From Ilyomonas sp963847085 (lineage in GTDB: Bacteria; Bacteroidota; Bacteroidia; Chitinophagales; Chitinophagaceae): DNA of 64,000 bases. The notes below the pieces were generated by a model. The model did no database searches. It worked only from the letters and a program-made list of their open reading frames with translations, and was not told where the DNA came from. Position 1 is the first letter of the stretch; each line of letters starts with the position of its first letter. Both the position numbers and the translations under genes were made by a program. The DNA lies in NCBI GenBank assembly GCA_963847085.1, contig CAWJYO010000007.1, forward strand, positions 186,001-250,000, in the 5' to 3' direction. Of this stretch, positions 28,535-38,127 are shown piece by piece.

Positions 28535-29946
28535 ATGTCTGAGTTTCTTGGTCATTTTCATCCTCTCATCGTTCATCTTCCCATTGGCATTTTGCTGATT
28601 GCTTTATTGCTGCAATGGCTGGCGCGAAAAGAAAAATACAAAGCGTTGCAACCCGCGGTGGCCGTGGCTTTGCTTGCCGGCGCTATCACTGCTTTGCTAT
28701 CCTGTATAACAGGTTATATCTTATCAACCACAGATGACTACGATGCTACTTTAATATCGTATCACATGACGTCGGCCATTGTGCTAACGGTGGTGTCTTT
28801 TGTGTTGTATGTAAAAGAAAGGAACCCAAAATTTGATGTACCCAGAAACGCGCTGTCAATAGGTTTGTTTTTGCTGATAATTATAACTGGCCATTTGGGT
28901 GGTTCACTTACGCATGGTTCTGATTATCTTACAAAGCCATTGGCAAATATGTTTTCAAACGATAGCAGCGCATCACTTACCATCAAGCCAATTGCAAACG
29001 TACAGGAAGCCATAGTTTATACAGCGATGTTATCAAACCCATTTTGGCTACGCGGTGTTATTCCTGTCATGGTGCAACCAAACAAAAAGGCGGCTTGCGC
29101 ATGGATGATAGTTTGAAGCTGATGAAAGGCGGAAAAGATGGAGTTGTAATTACAAAAGGCAACGCTGAAGGGAGCGAACTGGCGAAGCGGATCGCGCTAT
29201 CGTTAGAAGACGATGACCACATGCCACCCAAAGAAAAACCGCAGCTTACTAAAGATCAGATTGCACTGCTGCATTGGTGGATTGACAACGGTGCCGATAT
29301 GAATGCAAAAGTGAAAGACATAAAACAATCGCCCGACATCAAACAAAAATTACTCGCCCTGCAAAGGGTTGAAAAAAAGAAAGAAGAAGTAAACGATATT
29401 CCTGCTGCGCCGGTTGCGCCTGCGGATGAAAAAACAATAGATAAACTTCGTGAACAACACATTTTGGTAATGCCAGTTGCACAAGGCAATAATTACCTGA
29501 TGGGAAGTTTTATAACCGATACAATTGTTACAAAAGAAAAGCTGATGCTGTTGCAACAATTAAGCAAACAGTTAGTGTGGCTAAAGCTCACTAATACGAA
29601 TGTGAGTGATAGTTTAATGACCTACATCAGTAAATTAAACAACCTCACAAGATTGGATGTTTCCAACACTTCACTTACCGATGAAAGCATACAATTCATA
29701 ACTTCTTTATCCCATTTGCAATACTTAAATCTGGTAAAAACAAACGTTACGGCAAAAGGTGTTTTATCATTGAAAAACAATCGGTCATTAACCTCTTTGT
29801 TTTTGTACAAAACCAAAATCAGCACATCGGATTATACACAATTAAAAATGGTATTTCCAAAAACAAACATTGATACCGGCGGTTATTTTGTGCCTACTTT
29901 ACCTAGCGATACAACCGAAGTAAAAGTGGCAAAGAAAGAGAAGTAA
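28535..29946 (+). CDS. DUF2231 membrane protein fused to cytochrome c and leucine-rich-repeat domain, one frameshift
   Basis: The N-terminal 150 residues form a DUF2231-type four-helix membrane domain (GHFHPLIVHLPIGILLIALL at the start). A PSCyt1-type cytochrome follows, with CYSCH and HMPPKEKPQLTKDQIALLHW. The C-terminal 180 residues contain leucine-rich repeats (LKLTNTNVSDSLMTYISKL, LTRLDVSNTSLTDESIQF, LQYLNLVKTNVTAKGVLSL). A one-base shift near 29015 (YTA to DVIKPILATRC) joins two frames into a product of about 470 residues. It completes the cytochrome/DUF1501/isomerase module. One haem would sit outside the inner membrane. A role in electron transfer or sensing is inferred; no substrate is known. 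Confidence 0.85.
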
Positions 29947-30027
29947 GGACTACGTTGAAAAAATACTTTATCCTGATTGCTATGTCAAATTACAACACCC
30001 ATAACGCCTGCCTTACTCCCTTTGCCT

Positions 30028-30035
30028 TACTTTTA
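30028..30035 (+). promoter_or_regulatory. Promoter -7-like box of the thiolase gene
   Basis: TACTTTTA lies 18 bp before the thiolase ATG and differs from TAnnTTTG in the last base only. The short spacing fits a short-leader transcript. Confidence 0.4.
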
Positions 30036-30052
30036 CAATTCAAACAAATACA

Positions 30053-31232
30053 ATGGGAGAAGCATATATTGTAGCCGGTTTTCGCACGGCTGTTGCCAAA
30101 TCAAAAAAAGGTGGATTTCGGTTCTATCGTCCCGACGATTTAGCGGTTGAAGTGATCAAAGGTTTGGTGGCTTCTCTTCCGCAATTAGAGGCAAAGCAAA
30201 TAGATGATGTGATTGTTGGCAATGCTGTTCCCGAAGCCGAGCAGGGCCTGCAGTTTGGTCGCATCATTGCTGCCAAAGCGTTGGGCATTGATGTGCCCGG
30301 CATCACCATCAATCGGTACTGCGCAAGCGGCCTGGAAGCCATTGCAATGGCTACGGCAAAAATTCGTACCGGCATGGCAGATTGCATTGTTGCAGGCGGA
30401 ACGGAAAGCATGAGTTTGGTGCCAACGGCGGGCTGGAAAACGGTGCCATCGTACGCCATTGCCAAAGATGAACCCGATTATTATTTGAGCATGGGCTTAA
30501 CGGCGGAAGCAGTTGCCAAGGAATACAAAGTAAGCCGTGAAGAGCAGGATGAATTTTCTACGCGCTCTCATCAAAAAGCCGCAACGGCTTTGCAAAACGG
30601 TTATTTTAAAACGGGCATTTTACCCATCGCTGTAGAACAAATTTATGTAGATGAAAAGGGCAAGCGCAAAACAAAAAACTATACAGTTGATACCGATGAA
30701 GGTGTGCGGGCAGATACCACGCCGGAAATATTGGCAAAACTAAAACCTGCTTTTGCAGCCAATGGAAGCGTTACGGCTGGCAACTCATCGCAAACGAGCG
30801 ATGGTGCTGCGTTTGTGATCGTCATGAGCGAAACATTAATCAATCAGTTGAACCTACAACCCATCGGCAGATTAGTGAATTGTGTAAGTGCCGGTGTGCA
30901 TCCGCGTATTATGGGTATTGGGCCTGTAGCTGCGGTTCCAAAAGTGTTGAAAAGGGCGAACATGAATTTGGGAGATATAGAATTGATTGAATTGAATGAA
31001 GCGTTTGCTTCACAATCGGTAGCTATTATTCGCGAATTGGGTTTGAATCCAGATATTGTAAACATCAACGGTGGTGCCATTGCATTGGGGCATCCGCTTA
31101 GGCTGTACGGGTGCCAAGCTTACCATTCAGTTATTAAATGATATGAAGCGATTGAATAAGAAATACGGAATGGTAACGGCTTGTGTTGGCGGCGGGCAAG
31201 GCATTGCAGGTGTGATTGAGAATATTGGATGA
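30053..31232 (+). CDS. fadA: Acetyl-CoA acyltransferase (thiolase), one frameshift near the end
   Basis: Catalyses thiolytic cleavage of 3-ketoacyl-CoA, or the reverse condensation. Hallmarks: the active-site Cys in NRYCASGLEAIAMA, VAGGTESMSLVP, NSSQTSDGAAFV, ELNEAFASQS, the His in NINGGAIALGHP, and the second catalytic Cys in TACVGGGQGIAG. An extra A near 31102 shifts the frame after GHPL; without it GCTGAKLTIQLLNDMKR follows and the gene ends at 31232 with ENIG (about 392 residues, normal). The frame shift removes essential C-terminal residues, so a sequence error is the better explanation. No partner FadB gene is adjacent, so fatty-acid beta-oxidation versus a biosynthetic thiolase cannot be settled. 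Confidence 0.92.
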
Positions 31233-31368
31233 TGGGTATGTTTTTACATGAAAGCACAAACTTAAAAAGCAGAAGAATTGTTCATGTAGCTCGTTTGTTT
31301 TTAATTGAATTATTGTTTTAATAGTAAGTCTCGTTATCATCTTTACAAAATCTCATCAAATTCATCTT

Positions 31369-32232
31369 ATGAAAACCATTCTTGTTCCGGTTGATTTTTC
31401 CGAACCTTCCAAATCTGCAGCGCGTTATGCCATTGCATTGGCTGAGCATTGGAATGCCGAAACAATCATTTTATACAACGCTTACCAGCAGCCAATTCCA
31501 GCCGATCCGCTGCTAACCGAGCCTACCATGAACGCAATGGAAGTGTACAATGTTTCGGACTTGGGTGATATAAGTCGCGAACACCTGCAACGCTTCAGAA
31601 GCGAATTGCAAAACGAAGTGTCCGGCTCGTTGCAGATTCAGGTAATGGGTGAGTTTAATGATTTGATTGATGGCATAGAAGAAGTTGTTTCTTCGCAACC
31701 CATTGACATGGTAATAACCGGCATTACTGTGGGTGATAAAATAACTGAAACATTGGTTGGCAGCCGTGCATTAGACATTGCAAAGCGCATTACAACACCG
31801 GTGCTTATTGTGCCGCATGAAGCTGTTTACCAGCCTGTGCAAAATATTTTATTCGCCTGCGATTACAAACAAGTGGCAAAAACAACACCCGTAAAACCGA
31901 TTGAAACAATTGTGCGCGAAACCAAAGCGCAACTGCATGTTTTGCATGTGGCTGAACCGGTTAAAAAAGCAACAGACTTTGATAATGAAGTGGCAACGCT
32001 GAAAACTATATTGCAACCGACATCGCCACAATTTCATGTTGTGCAAAGTGCGGATTTTGCCGACGCTATCAATACTTTCATTACGCAAAACAACATCCAG
32101 CTTTTAATTGCCATTCCAAAAAAGCACGGCTTTTTCGAAGGCTTGTTTCGTAAGAGTCATGTGAAGACGCTGGCATTTCACACACATGTTCCCCTGTTGT
32201 TAGTTCATGAGGGAAAAACTGTGAGTTATTAG
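31369..32232 (+). CDS. Universal stress protein, tandem UspA domains
   Basis: A 287-residue cytoplasmic protein with two UspA domains. The first (residues 1-145) begins MKTILVPVDFSEPSKSAARY and ends with MVITGITVGDKITETLVGS and PVLIVPHEA. The second begins NILFACDYKQVAKTTPV and ends LIAIPKKHGFFEGLF, HTHVPLLLVHE. ATP-binding glycine patterns are partial in both. Genes of this kind are common in Bacteroidota and respond to stress or growth arrest. It stands alone, with a hairpin repeat after its stop. Confidence 0.92.
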   Translation: MKTILVPVDFSEPSKSAARYAIALAEHWNAETIILYNAYQQPIPADPLLTEPTMNAMEVYNVSDLGDISREHLQRFRSELQNEVSGSLQIQVMGEFNDLIDGIEEVVSSQPIDMVITGITVGDKITETLVGSRALDIAKRITTPVLIVPHEAVYQPVQNILFACDYKQVAKTTPVKPIETIVRETKAQLHVLHVAEPVKKATDFDNEVATLKTILQPTSPQFHVVQSADFADAINTFITQNNIQLLIAIPKKHGFFEGLFRKSHVKTLAFHTHVPLLLVHEGKTVSY

Positions 32233-32330
32233 CTATGAGCTGCGAACTACAGGCGATTACCAATAGATTTGTTTTTGCACTAAAATCTCAATACTCGCAA
32301 CTCATAGCTAACAGCTCGTAGCTTGTTGCT
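32226..32330. repeat. GCTATGAG-family intergenic hairpin
   Basis: The left arm (TTAGCTATGAGCTGCGAACT at 32228) and the right arm (CTCGCAACTCATAGCTAACA at 32290) are inverted, with a loop of about 40 bp holding a YAAAAACAAA word at 32268-32276. The same family occurs at 28050, 48716 and 56297. Confidence 0.75.
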
Positions 32331-32370
32331 TTCATGGCATTATCCTTGCTTTTTTGCATAAAAACAAACT

Positions 32371-32799
32371 ATGACTTATTCTAATTTCATTCAAAGTCCT
32401 GATAAAGCGTTATGTCATTTGTTTCTGCACTGTTGCTATAAAGATGGAGTTTTTAACGAAGCTGAATTGGATGCCCTATCTACCAAATTTGCCCAGTTGC
32501 GGATGAACAATGATCTGAATTTTAAAGATGAATTGATTGCTTATAAATCGTACCGCGGAAGCATTGGCGATGAAAGGCAATATGTTCAGGATTTGATTTC
32601 GCAAATCAACCCGACAAGCGAGCTGGCTTTGTTTTCTTACTGCATTGAATTGGGACTAAGCGATTCCTCACTTGACTTTTTAGAGAAAGACTTGATTGAT
32701 ACGGTTGGCGATGTTTTGGGGATTGAAAAAGACGAACAGGAAACCATTCAAAAGCTGATGATACAACGGCAATTAGTAACAGAAAATAAATTCTTTTAG
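32371..32799 (+). CDS. TerB-like helical protein
   Basis: A 142-residue soluble, all-helical protein without signal peptide. The pattern LFLHCCYKDGVFNEAELDAL near residue 20, and the ELALFSYCIELGLSDSSLDF region with a final helix EKDEQETIQKLMIQRQLV, recall the TerB/tellurite-resistance-like fold, which has an acidic metal-binding site. The match is at fold level only, so the function is not known. A YAAAAACAAA word ends two bases before the ATG. A strong terminator follows 16 bp after the stop. Confidence 0.6.
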   Translation: MTYSNFIQSPDKALCHLFLHCCYKDGVFNEAELDALSTKFAQLRMNNDLNFKDELIAYKSYRGSIGDERQYVQDLISQINPTSELALFSYCIELGLSDSSLDFLEKDLIDTVGDVLGIEKDEQETIQKLMIQRQLVTENKFF

Positions 32800-32814
32800 A
32801 GATAAAAAACGTGC

Positions 32815-32862
32815 AAAAACAAAGAGCCAACAGATGTTTGTTTTGTTGGCTCTTTGTTTTTT
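32815..32862. terminator. Bidirectional intrinsic terminator with AAAAACAAA arms
   Basis: Arms 32815-32831 (AAAAACAAAGAGCCAAC) and 32845-32861 (GTTGGCTCTTTGTTTTT) are exact reverse complements with a 13-base loop. It lies between two convergent genes and gives a T tract on either strand. Each arm end is the AAAAACAAA word; the right one is extended to six A. Confidence 0.85.
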
Positions 32863-32909
32863 CCGCATTTTACAAAGCATCAGTGTGGCTTTGTATTTAT
32901 TAAGATATT

Positions 32910-34293
32910 CTACTTTTTACTAAAGCTTTTCAGCAGTTCATCTTTCGATACCACTTTTACTTTTGTGCCATTTTTTAAATCTTTATTCACCACATCATAA
33001 GGCCCGGTAATTACTTTCTCATCAGCTTTTAAACCTTGTGTAATTTCAATAAAATTCAAATCCTGAATGCCGGTTTTTACTACGGCCTGTTTTACAGTTC
33101 CATCAGACTGCAATACAAACACCACTTCGTTTGCATCACCGCTGGTGGTTGCATCGTCGTTGTTGTTATTGTTTTGATTGTTGTTATTCGGACCATTATC
33201 AGCAGTTGATTTCTGTGTAGGATTATTGCTTGTATCGCGCGTGGTTACTGCATTCAGCGGAACACTTAATACATTAGCATGGGTGCGTGTTTGAATGTCG
33301 GCACTGCCGGTCATATTCGGGCGAAACGGAAAAGGTAAACCCTTGCGAAGCAAGTCGCGATAGCTGTCGGGCAACAAACGGATGTGTACCTGGTAATTGG
33401 TAACACTTGTAGTGCTTGAAGAGCTTGAAGTTGTACTCGAACTAGAAGAAGGATTGGCAATTTTATAAACAATGCCTTTAAATTTCCGCTGGTTATAAGC
33501 ATCTACTTCCACTAAGGCGCTATCGCCCAATTTTACTTTCGGTATATCGTTCTCGCTAACATCAACCTGTACTTCGATGCTGTTTAAATCGGCAATGCGC
33601 ATCATTTCTGTACCCACATTAAAGCTATTGCCGGCAACACGTTCACCTTTTTTTACCGATAACAAACTGATTACTCCACCCATAGGTGCGATAATGGTGG
33701 TTTTGCCCAAATTTTTAGCGGCAGCCGTAAGGTTAGACGCTGCACTTTTCACAGCAGCTTTGTTGGCATCAATGGCAGCTAACTGCCGCGCTGTAATTGG
33801 CTTGCGCCGACAGATAAGCCTGTTGTGCGGTTTCAAATTCGGCTTGCGAAATCACTTTGTCGTCGCGCAATTGTTTTTGCCGGTTATAAGCGGCTGTGGT
33901 TTGGTCAACGGTGGCTTTTAATGCACCCAGTTGCGCCTGCGAATTAGATACCTGCGCCTGTGCCTGCGATTCCTGTGCAGCGGCCTGGTCGCGCTGCGAT
34001 GTATAAATATCAGCGTAAATGCGAGCCAGCACCTGGCCTTTTGTTACGGTATCGCCTTCAGCAACATTCAACTCAACTATTTCACCCGAAATGTCGGGCG
34101 TTATTTTTACTTCTACTTCGGGATATACTTTACCACTGGCATTAACGGTTTCAATAATGGTGCGGTCGGCGGCTTTTTCGGCGGTTACTTTTGTGCCTTC
34201 ATCTTTGCCAATCGCGCCGGTGGCTTTCAGCACAATAAAAACAACAATTACTATAACCAAAATACCGATAATCCATTTTAATGACTTGCTCAT
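32910..34293 (-). CDS. Efflux periplasmic adaptor (HlyD/MacA family), one frameshift
   Basis: A membrane-fusion protein linking an inner-membrane exporter to TolC. The N-terminal transmembrane segment (residues 6-25) is followed by a barrel-sandwich half-motif (EVEVKITPDISGEIVELNVA), a helical hairpin with coiled coil (QAAAQESQAQAQVSNSQAQL), the second half (KTTIIAPMGGVISLLSVKKG) and a beta-barrel. Two low-complexity stretches stand out: a Ser/Thr run near residue 290 and an Asn/Gln-rich run near 360. A one-base shift near 33798 joins ANYSA to ARQLAAIDANK, giving about 460 residues. The tolC gene lies upstream in the same orientation with 39 bp between them. No ABC or RND pump gene follows. 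Confidence 0.88.
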
Positions 34294-34332
34294 AGCAACA
34301 GGTTTCTTTGAATAATGTAAAATGAAATAAAA

Positions 34333-35775
34333 TTAAAGTTGCACCGCGCCGTATCTGTAATATTCCAACAGCTTGATGCGAAAAATATAATCGTAACGCG
34401 AAGCAGCTAAGTTAAACCGCGCAGTAGCTAAATTGTTTTGAACAATAAGATAATCGCTGGTAGAAAGAATGCCGATTTGATAGCGCTTGCGTGAAAGCTC
34501 ATTGGCGTATTCAGCGTAAATGGCTGCTTTTTGATTCGCACTAAATTTCTGTATGGAAGCTTCAGCATTGGCGCGGGCTGTGTAAATATTTTGCTGCAAG
34601 GTTTGGTTGTCTAAAGCAAGCTGCAGCTTTGCACTTTCCAGGTTGATTTTAGCGCGTTGGTAATTAACGCGCAATTGTTTTCCATTAAAGATTGGAACAT
34701 TCAATTGCAAGCCAATGGCTTCTCCCAACTGTATGTTGCCTACTTGCTTCCAGTAAGGTATTGTGCTCAATGAAGTGTTATAAATGGGTGTTTGCGCCAC
34801 CACCGGATAGTCAGCGCCATTTACTTTTGCAGCAGCAATGGTATCTGACCTGAAACCCTGAAAAACAGTATTGGGTGTTTGGTAAGCATTGGAATATCGT
34901 GTATTCAACTGGCCAAACAGAGATAAGGTAGGATACATGGCAGCCTTATTAGCTTTGATGCTGTATTCGTTAGATGCAATTCGTAACGAATCTACCCGTT
35001 GCAAGGGCTGCGTGGTAGAAGCGATCTGGTACAGTACATCGGGTTCTAAATCGCTTAACCGTGGCAATGGTATTTTATCAACATCCGGAATACTTGCTTC
35101 AAAAGGCTCGCGTGCATCCAGGTTTAACAACGCAATCAACTGCAAGCGGTTTTGCTCTTTTGTACTTACAGCAGTTATGTACGTGCTGCTATCAGTTGCC
35201 AGTTGCGATTCTAATTGCGCTGCATTCAGTTCGGGCATACTACCTGCCTCCACCTGCTTGCGGGTAAGCACAACCTGCGAATCGGTTAAGCCAATTTGTG
35301 CTTTGGCAATATTAATCTGCTCCATCGAAAGCAACAGTTGCAGGTAAGCTGCCACTACATTCAGCGATATATCATTCTTTACACGGCTAATGTCCAACCG
35401 GCCTGCTTCTTCGGCAAACTCGGCTGATTTTACATTATTTTTTATACTGAACCAATTGAATAAAGTAATGCCCGTTTGCAAACTATAATTTTGAAAAAAG
35501 ATTTGCTGGTTGATGAATTGGTTGGTGGCTGGGTTGATGGTTCTGCCGAACTGATAACCGGCCTGGGTATTAAAACCTAAGGTTGGAATAACAGCACCTC
35601 TTGCCAGTTCGGTTTGCAAGGCTGTAAGGCGCGACTGCACATCGCTTTGCCGCACCGAAATGTTGTGCTGAACAGCATAATCAACGCATCGCTGCAAATC
35701 CCATTTATTATCATTTTGTGCAAAAACAAAAAAAGGCAGTAAAAAAAGGGAAAACAGAAAAAGAGGCTTTCTCAT
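34333..35775 (-). CDS. TolC-family outer membrane efflux protein
   Basis: A 480-residue outer membrane channel protein with signal peptide (PLFLFSLFLLPFFVFAQ). Two repeats of long helices are visible: WDLQRCVDYAVQHNISVRQS opens the first, and LGEAIGLQLNVPIFNGKQLR the second, with the usual GxxxxxxxxP..NG pattern. The C-terminal ARFNLAASRYDYIFRIKLLE is typical for the family. It is intact and is followed by the HlyD-type adaptor gene in the same operon. The exported substrate is unknown, because no pump gene lies in the operon. Confidence 0.92.
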   Translation of the reverse strand: MRKPLFLFSLFLLPFFVFAQNDNKWDLQRCVDYAVQHNISVRQSDVQSRLTALQTELARGAVIPTLGFNTQAGYQFGRTINPATNQFINQQIFFQNYSLQTGITLFNWFSIKNNVKSAEFAEEAGRLDISRVKNDISLNVVAAYLQLLLSMEQINIAKAQIGLTDSQVVLTRKQVEAGSMPELNAAQLESQLATDSSTYITAVSTKEQNRLQLIALLNLDAREPFEASIPDVDKIPLPRLSDLEPDVLYQIASTTQPLQRVDSLRIASNEYSIKANKAAMYPTLSLFGQLNTRYSNAYQTPNTVFQGFRSDTIAAAKVNGADYPVVAQTPIYNTSLSTIPYWKQVGNIQLGEAIGLQLNVPIFNGKQLRVNYQRAKINLESAKLQLALDNQTLQQNIYTARANAEASIQKFSANQKAAIYAEYANELSRKRYQIGILSTSDYLIVQNNLATARFNLAASRYDYIFRIKLLEYYRYGAVQL

Positions 35776-35937
35776 AAAACAAAAATAGAAGGTCGCAAAT
35801 TGTAACCGAACGAAAATACACGAACGGAAATTATTTTCAGAAAAACAGCGGTTGCAAAGTAATGTTATTATTCATAAGCGGATGGCATTAAGCTTCTTTT
35901 TTGATTTATGCTATTTTTATTTTCGTGCCTGTTATCA

Positions 35938-37030
35938 ATGAAAAAGTATCACGTCATACTCCTTTTGTTACTGCTTTTGATTGGCGGCAGCAATTTTATT
36001 TTTATTGATAAAAACAAAAGCACCACAACGCCACTCTCTTTTGTTATTCCTGATGGATGGCCGAAGCCTGCTTACGATTTCTCAAAAAACGCGATAACGA
36101 AAGAAGGTTTTGAATTGGGCAGAAAATTATTTTATGATGGACGGTTAAGTAAAGATGGCAACTTTCCGTGCGCAAGCTGTCATCAGCAGTTTGCCGCTTT
36201 TGCCACTTACGATCATCCGCTAAGTCATGGTTACAACAATTCGTTTACGGTGCGCAATGCACTTCCTCTTTTCAATCTTGCCTGGCAAAAAGAATTTATG
36301 TACGATGGTGGTGTAAACCATTTGGATGTGCAACCTCTTGTGCCCATCACCGCCGATAACGAAATGCACGAAGTGATAGATTCTATCATTGCCAAACTGA
36401 AGCAGGACAAGGAGTATAGGCAACTTTTCAAAGGTGCGTTTGGCAGCGAACTCATCAACACACAACGTATCACAAAAGCATTAAGCCAGTTTTTGGTAAT
36501 GATGGTAAGCGCTAATTCTTATTATGATAAAGTGAAACGCGGTGAAACTAAGTTCACATTATCGCAGCAATTGGGTTATGATATTTTTAAACAAAAATGC
36601 GCCGCCTGCCACACAGAACCTTTGTTCACGGACTTAAGTTATCGCAACGTAGGCTTACCAGTTGATAGTATGTTGAACGATTCCGGACGAATGCACATTA
36701 CACGCTTCCCGTTCGATTCATTAAAGTTTAAAGTGCCTTCTTTGCGCAACGTAATGGTTACAGCTCCTTACGAACATGACGGGCGTTTTTTTAGCGTTGT
36801 TGGATGTGATGAACCATTATCGCAATGATGTTGTTGACGGGCCAACTACCGATCCACTGGTTAAAAACATGAAGCTATCCAATTTTGAAATTGGCCAGTT
36901 GACTTCATTTTTATACACGCTTACCGATACATCTTTTTTAAAAGATCCGCGCTTTGCACCGCCGGGATTGAACAGAACATTGGATGCACCGTTGCAGGAC
37001 ATTCATCTATTTCAGCCACGAAGGAATTAA
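35938..37030 (+). CDS. Di-haem cytochrome c peroxidase (MauG/CcpA family), one frameshift
   Basis: A periplasmic di-haem enzyme that reduces hydrogen peroxide, or a MauG-like oxidase. The start at ATG 35938 (MKKYHVILLLLL) gives a good signal peptide; an in-frame ATG at 35908 is possible. The first haem motif CASCH follows GRLSKDGNFP; the second is CAACH before TEPLFTDLSYRNVGL. NALPLFNLAWQKEFMYDGG and VPSLRNVMVTAPYEHDGRF are typical of the family. A run of seven T near 36785-36791 shifts the frame; with six T the sequence continues ALLDVMNHYRND to the stop at 37030 (about 363 residues). The gene stands alone before rplU. Confidence 0.9.
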
Positions 37031-37149
37031 GATTCAAAAAATCGGCAAAACCAAAACTTAGCGTCTCCACATTTTAGCGGTTAACAACGAATTTACAAAT
37101 TCCTTTAAAAAAATCTGCTATATCATTCGGCTAATCAAACTATAAGTTA

Positions 37150-37157
37150 TACTTTTG
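37150..37157 (+). promoter_or_regulatory. Promoter -7 box (TACTTTTG) of rplU-rpmA
   Basis: TACTTTTG matches TAnnTTTG exactly and lies 20 bp before the rplU ATG. The context TTATACTTTTGCAGCC recurs before glyA (58139-58153). Confidence 0.65.
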
Positions 37158-37177
37158 CAGCCCTAATTTTAGAAATT

Positions 37178-37483
37178 ATGTTTGCAGTTGTAAAAATAGC
37201 CGGTCAGCAATTCAGAGTGCAGGAAGGCGATAGCTTGTTTGTTCCGCACATTGCCGGCAACAAAGGCGATACCGTTGAATTTAACGATGTGTTGCTAACC
37301 AGCAATGATAACAACCTTACACTTGGCGCAGATTTAAAAGCCGTTGTAAAAGCTGAAATTGTAAGTGACCTTGTGAAAGGCGATAAAGTAATTGCTTTTA
37401 AAATGAAGCGTAGAAAAGGTTTCCGTAAAAAGCACGGTCATCGCACGCATTACACGCAAATCAAGATCAGCAGCATTGTATAG
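37178..37483 (+). CDS. rplU: 50S ribosomal protein L21
   Basis: A 101-residue protein of the large ribosomal subunit that binds 23S rRNA. It starts MFAVVKIAGQQFRVQEGDSL and has the C-terminal signature KMKRRKGFRKKHGHRTHYTQ followed by IKI. The length is normal. It is followed 45 bp later by rpmA, the conserved bacterial arrangement, and is preceded by a good promoter box. Confidence 0.97.
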   Translation: MFAVVKIAGQQFRVQEGDSLFVPHIAGNKGDTVEFNDVLLTSNDNNLTLGADLKAVVKAEIVSDLVKGDKVIAFKMKRRKGFRKKHGHRTHYTQIKISSIV

Positions 37484-37528
37484 TCTTTTCAATTAACGAT
37501 ATTCAATTCAAAATATTCAATCATTTTT

Positions 37529-37795
37529 ATGGCACATAAAAAAGGCGAAGGCTCGGTAAAGAATGGCCGCGACAGCAACAGCAAACGCTTAGGTGTGAAG
37601 ATATTTGGCGGTCAGCCTGCCATCGCCGGCAACATCATTGTTCGTCAGCGTGGCACACAATTTCATCCTGGTAAAAACGTAGGCGTTGGCAGAGACTTTA
37701 CTTTGTTTGCCTTGCAGGATGGCATTGTTGAATTCAGAAAAACAAGAGATAACAAAACAACCATCTCTGTTACTGAAGCTGAAGCAACCGCTTAA
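37529..37795 (+). CDS. rpmA: 50S ribosomal protein L27
   Basis: An 88-residue ribosomal protein near the peptidyl-transferase centre. The start AHKKGEGSVKNGRDSNSKRL, followed by GVKIFGGQ and the motif GNIIVRQRGTQFHPGKNVGV, is diagnostic. There is no N-terminal extension of the Firmicutes type, so no processing by a prp protease is expected. It is co-transcribed with rplU. Confidence 0.97.
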   Translation: MAHKKGEGSVKNGRDSNSKRLGVKIFGGQPAIAGNIIVRQRGTQFHPGKNVGVGRDFTLFALQDGIVEFRKTRDNKTTISVTEAEATA

Positions 37796-37872
37796 GCAGA
37801 TTTTAATTTTTGCAGTTGGCATAATGTATGTACTTTTGATGGCATATTTACTAACCATTAAATTGTATTATT

Positions 37873-38070
37873 ATGGCAACTGCAAAAAAAGCAGCTACTA
37901 AAAAAGCTGCAACTGCAAAGAAGGCTGCACCTAAAAAAGCAGCTACCGCTAAAAAAGCTGCAACAGCAAAAAAAGCAGCCGCTCCTAAAAAAGCTGCCAC
38001 TGCAAAAAAAGTAGCAGTGAAAAAAGCAGCCGCTCCTAAAAAGGCAGCCGCTAAAAAAGCAGCTAAGTAA
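37873..38070 (+). CDS. Histone H1-like alanine/lysine-rich protein
   Basis: A 65-residue protein composed almost only of Ala, Lys, Pro and Thr in AKKAA/PKKAA repeats (ATAKKAATKKAATAKKAAPK at the start). It resembles the C-terminal tail of eukaryotic histone H1 and bacterial H1-like proteins (Hc1, AlgP-type tails), which bind DNA without sequence specificity. A nucleoid or RNA-binding role is inferred from composition. It lies 77 bp after rpmA and ends before a good terminator, so it could be part of the ribosomal protein transcript. The repeated DNA makes the copy number of units prone to assembly error. Confidence 0.75.
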   Translation: MATAKKAATKKAATAKKAAPKKAATAKKAATAKKAAAPKKAATAKKVAVKKAAAPKKAAAKKAAK

Positions 38071-38100
38071 TCAGAGGTTATTCTTACTTTACTTACATGA

Positions 38101-38127
38101 AGCTCCGGTTTTTATCGGGGCTTTTTT
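38101..38127 (+). terminator. Intrinsic terminator after the H1-like gene
   Basis: AGCTCCG (38101-38107) pairs with CGGGGCT (38116-38122, one G-U pair) and is followed by a T run. It ends the rplU-rpmA-H1-like unit. Confidence 0.7.

Noticed and set aside
36220..36473. Minus-strand frames within the cytochrome c peroxidase gene
   Set aside because: They are shadows of the gene that carries both CxxCH haem motifs.
37873..38070. Regularly spaced AAAAAAGCAGC units as a CRISPR-like or tandem array
   Set aside because: The repeats are explained by AKKAA codons in an open frame with start and stop; there are no unique spacers.
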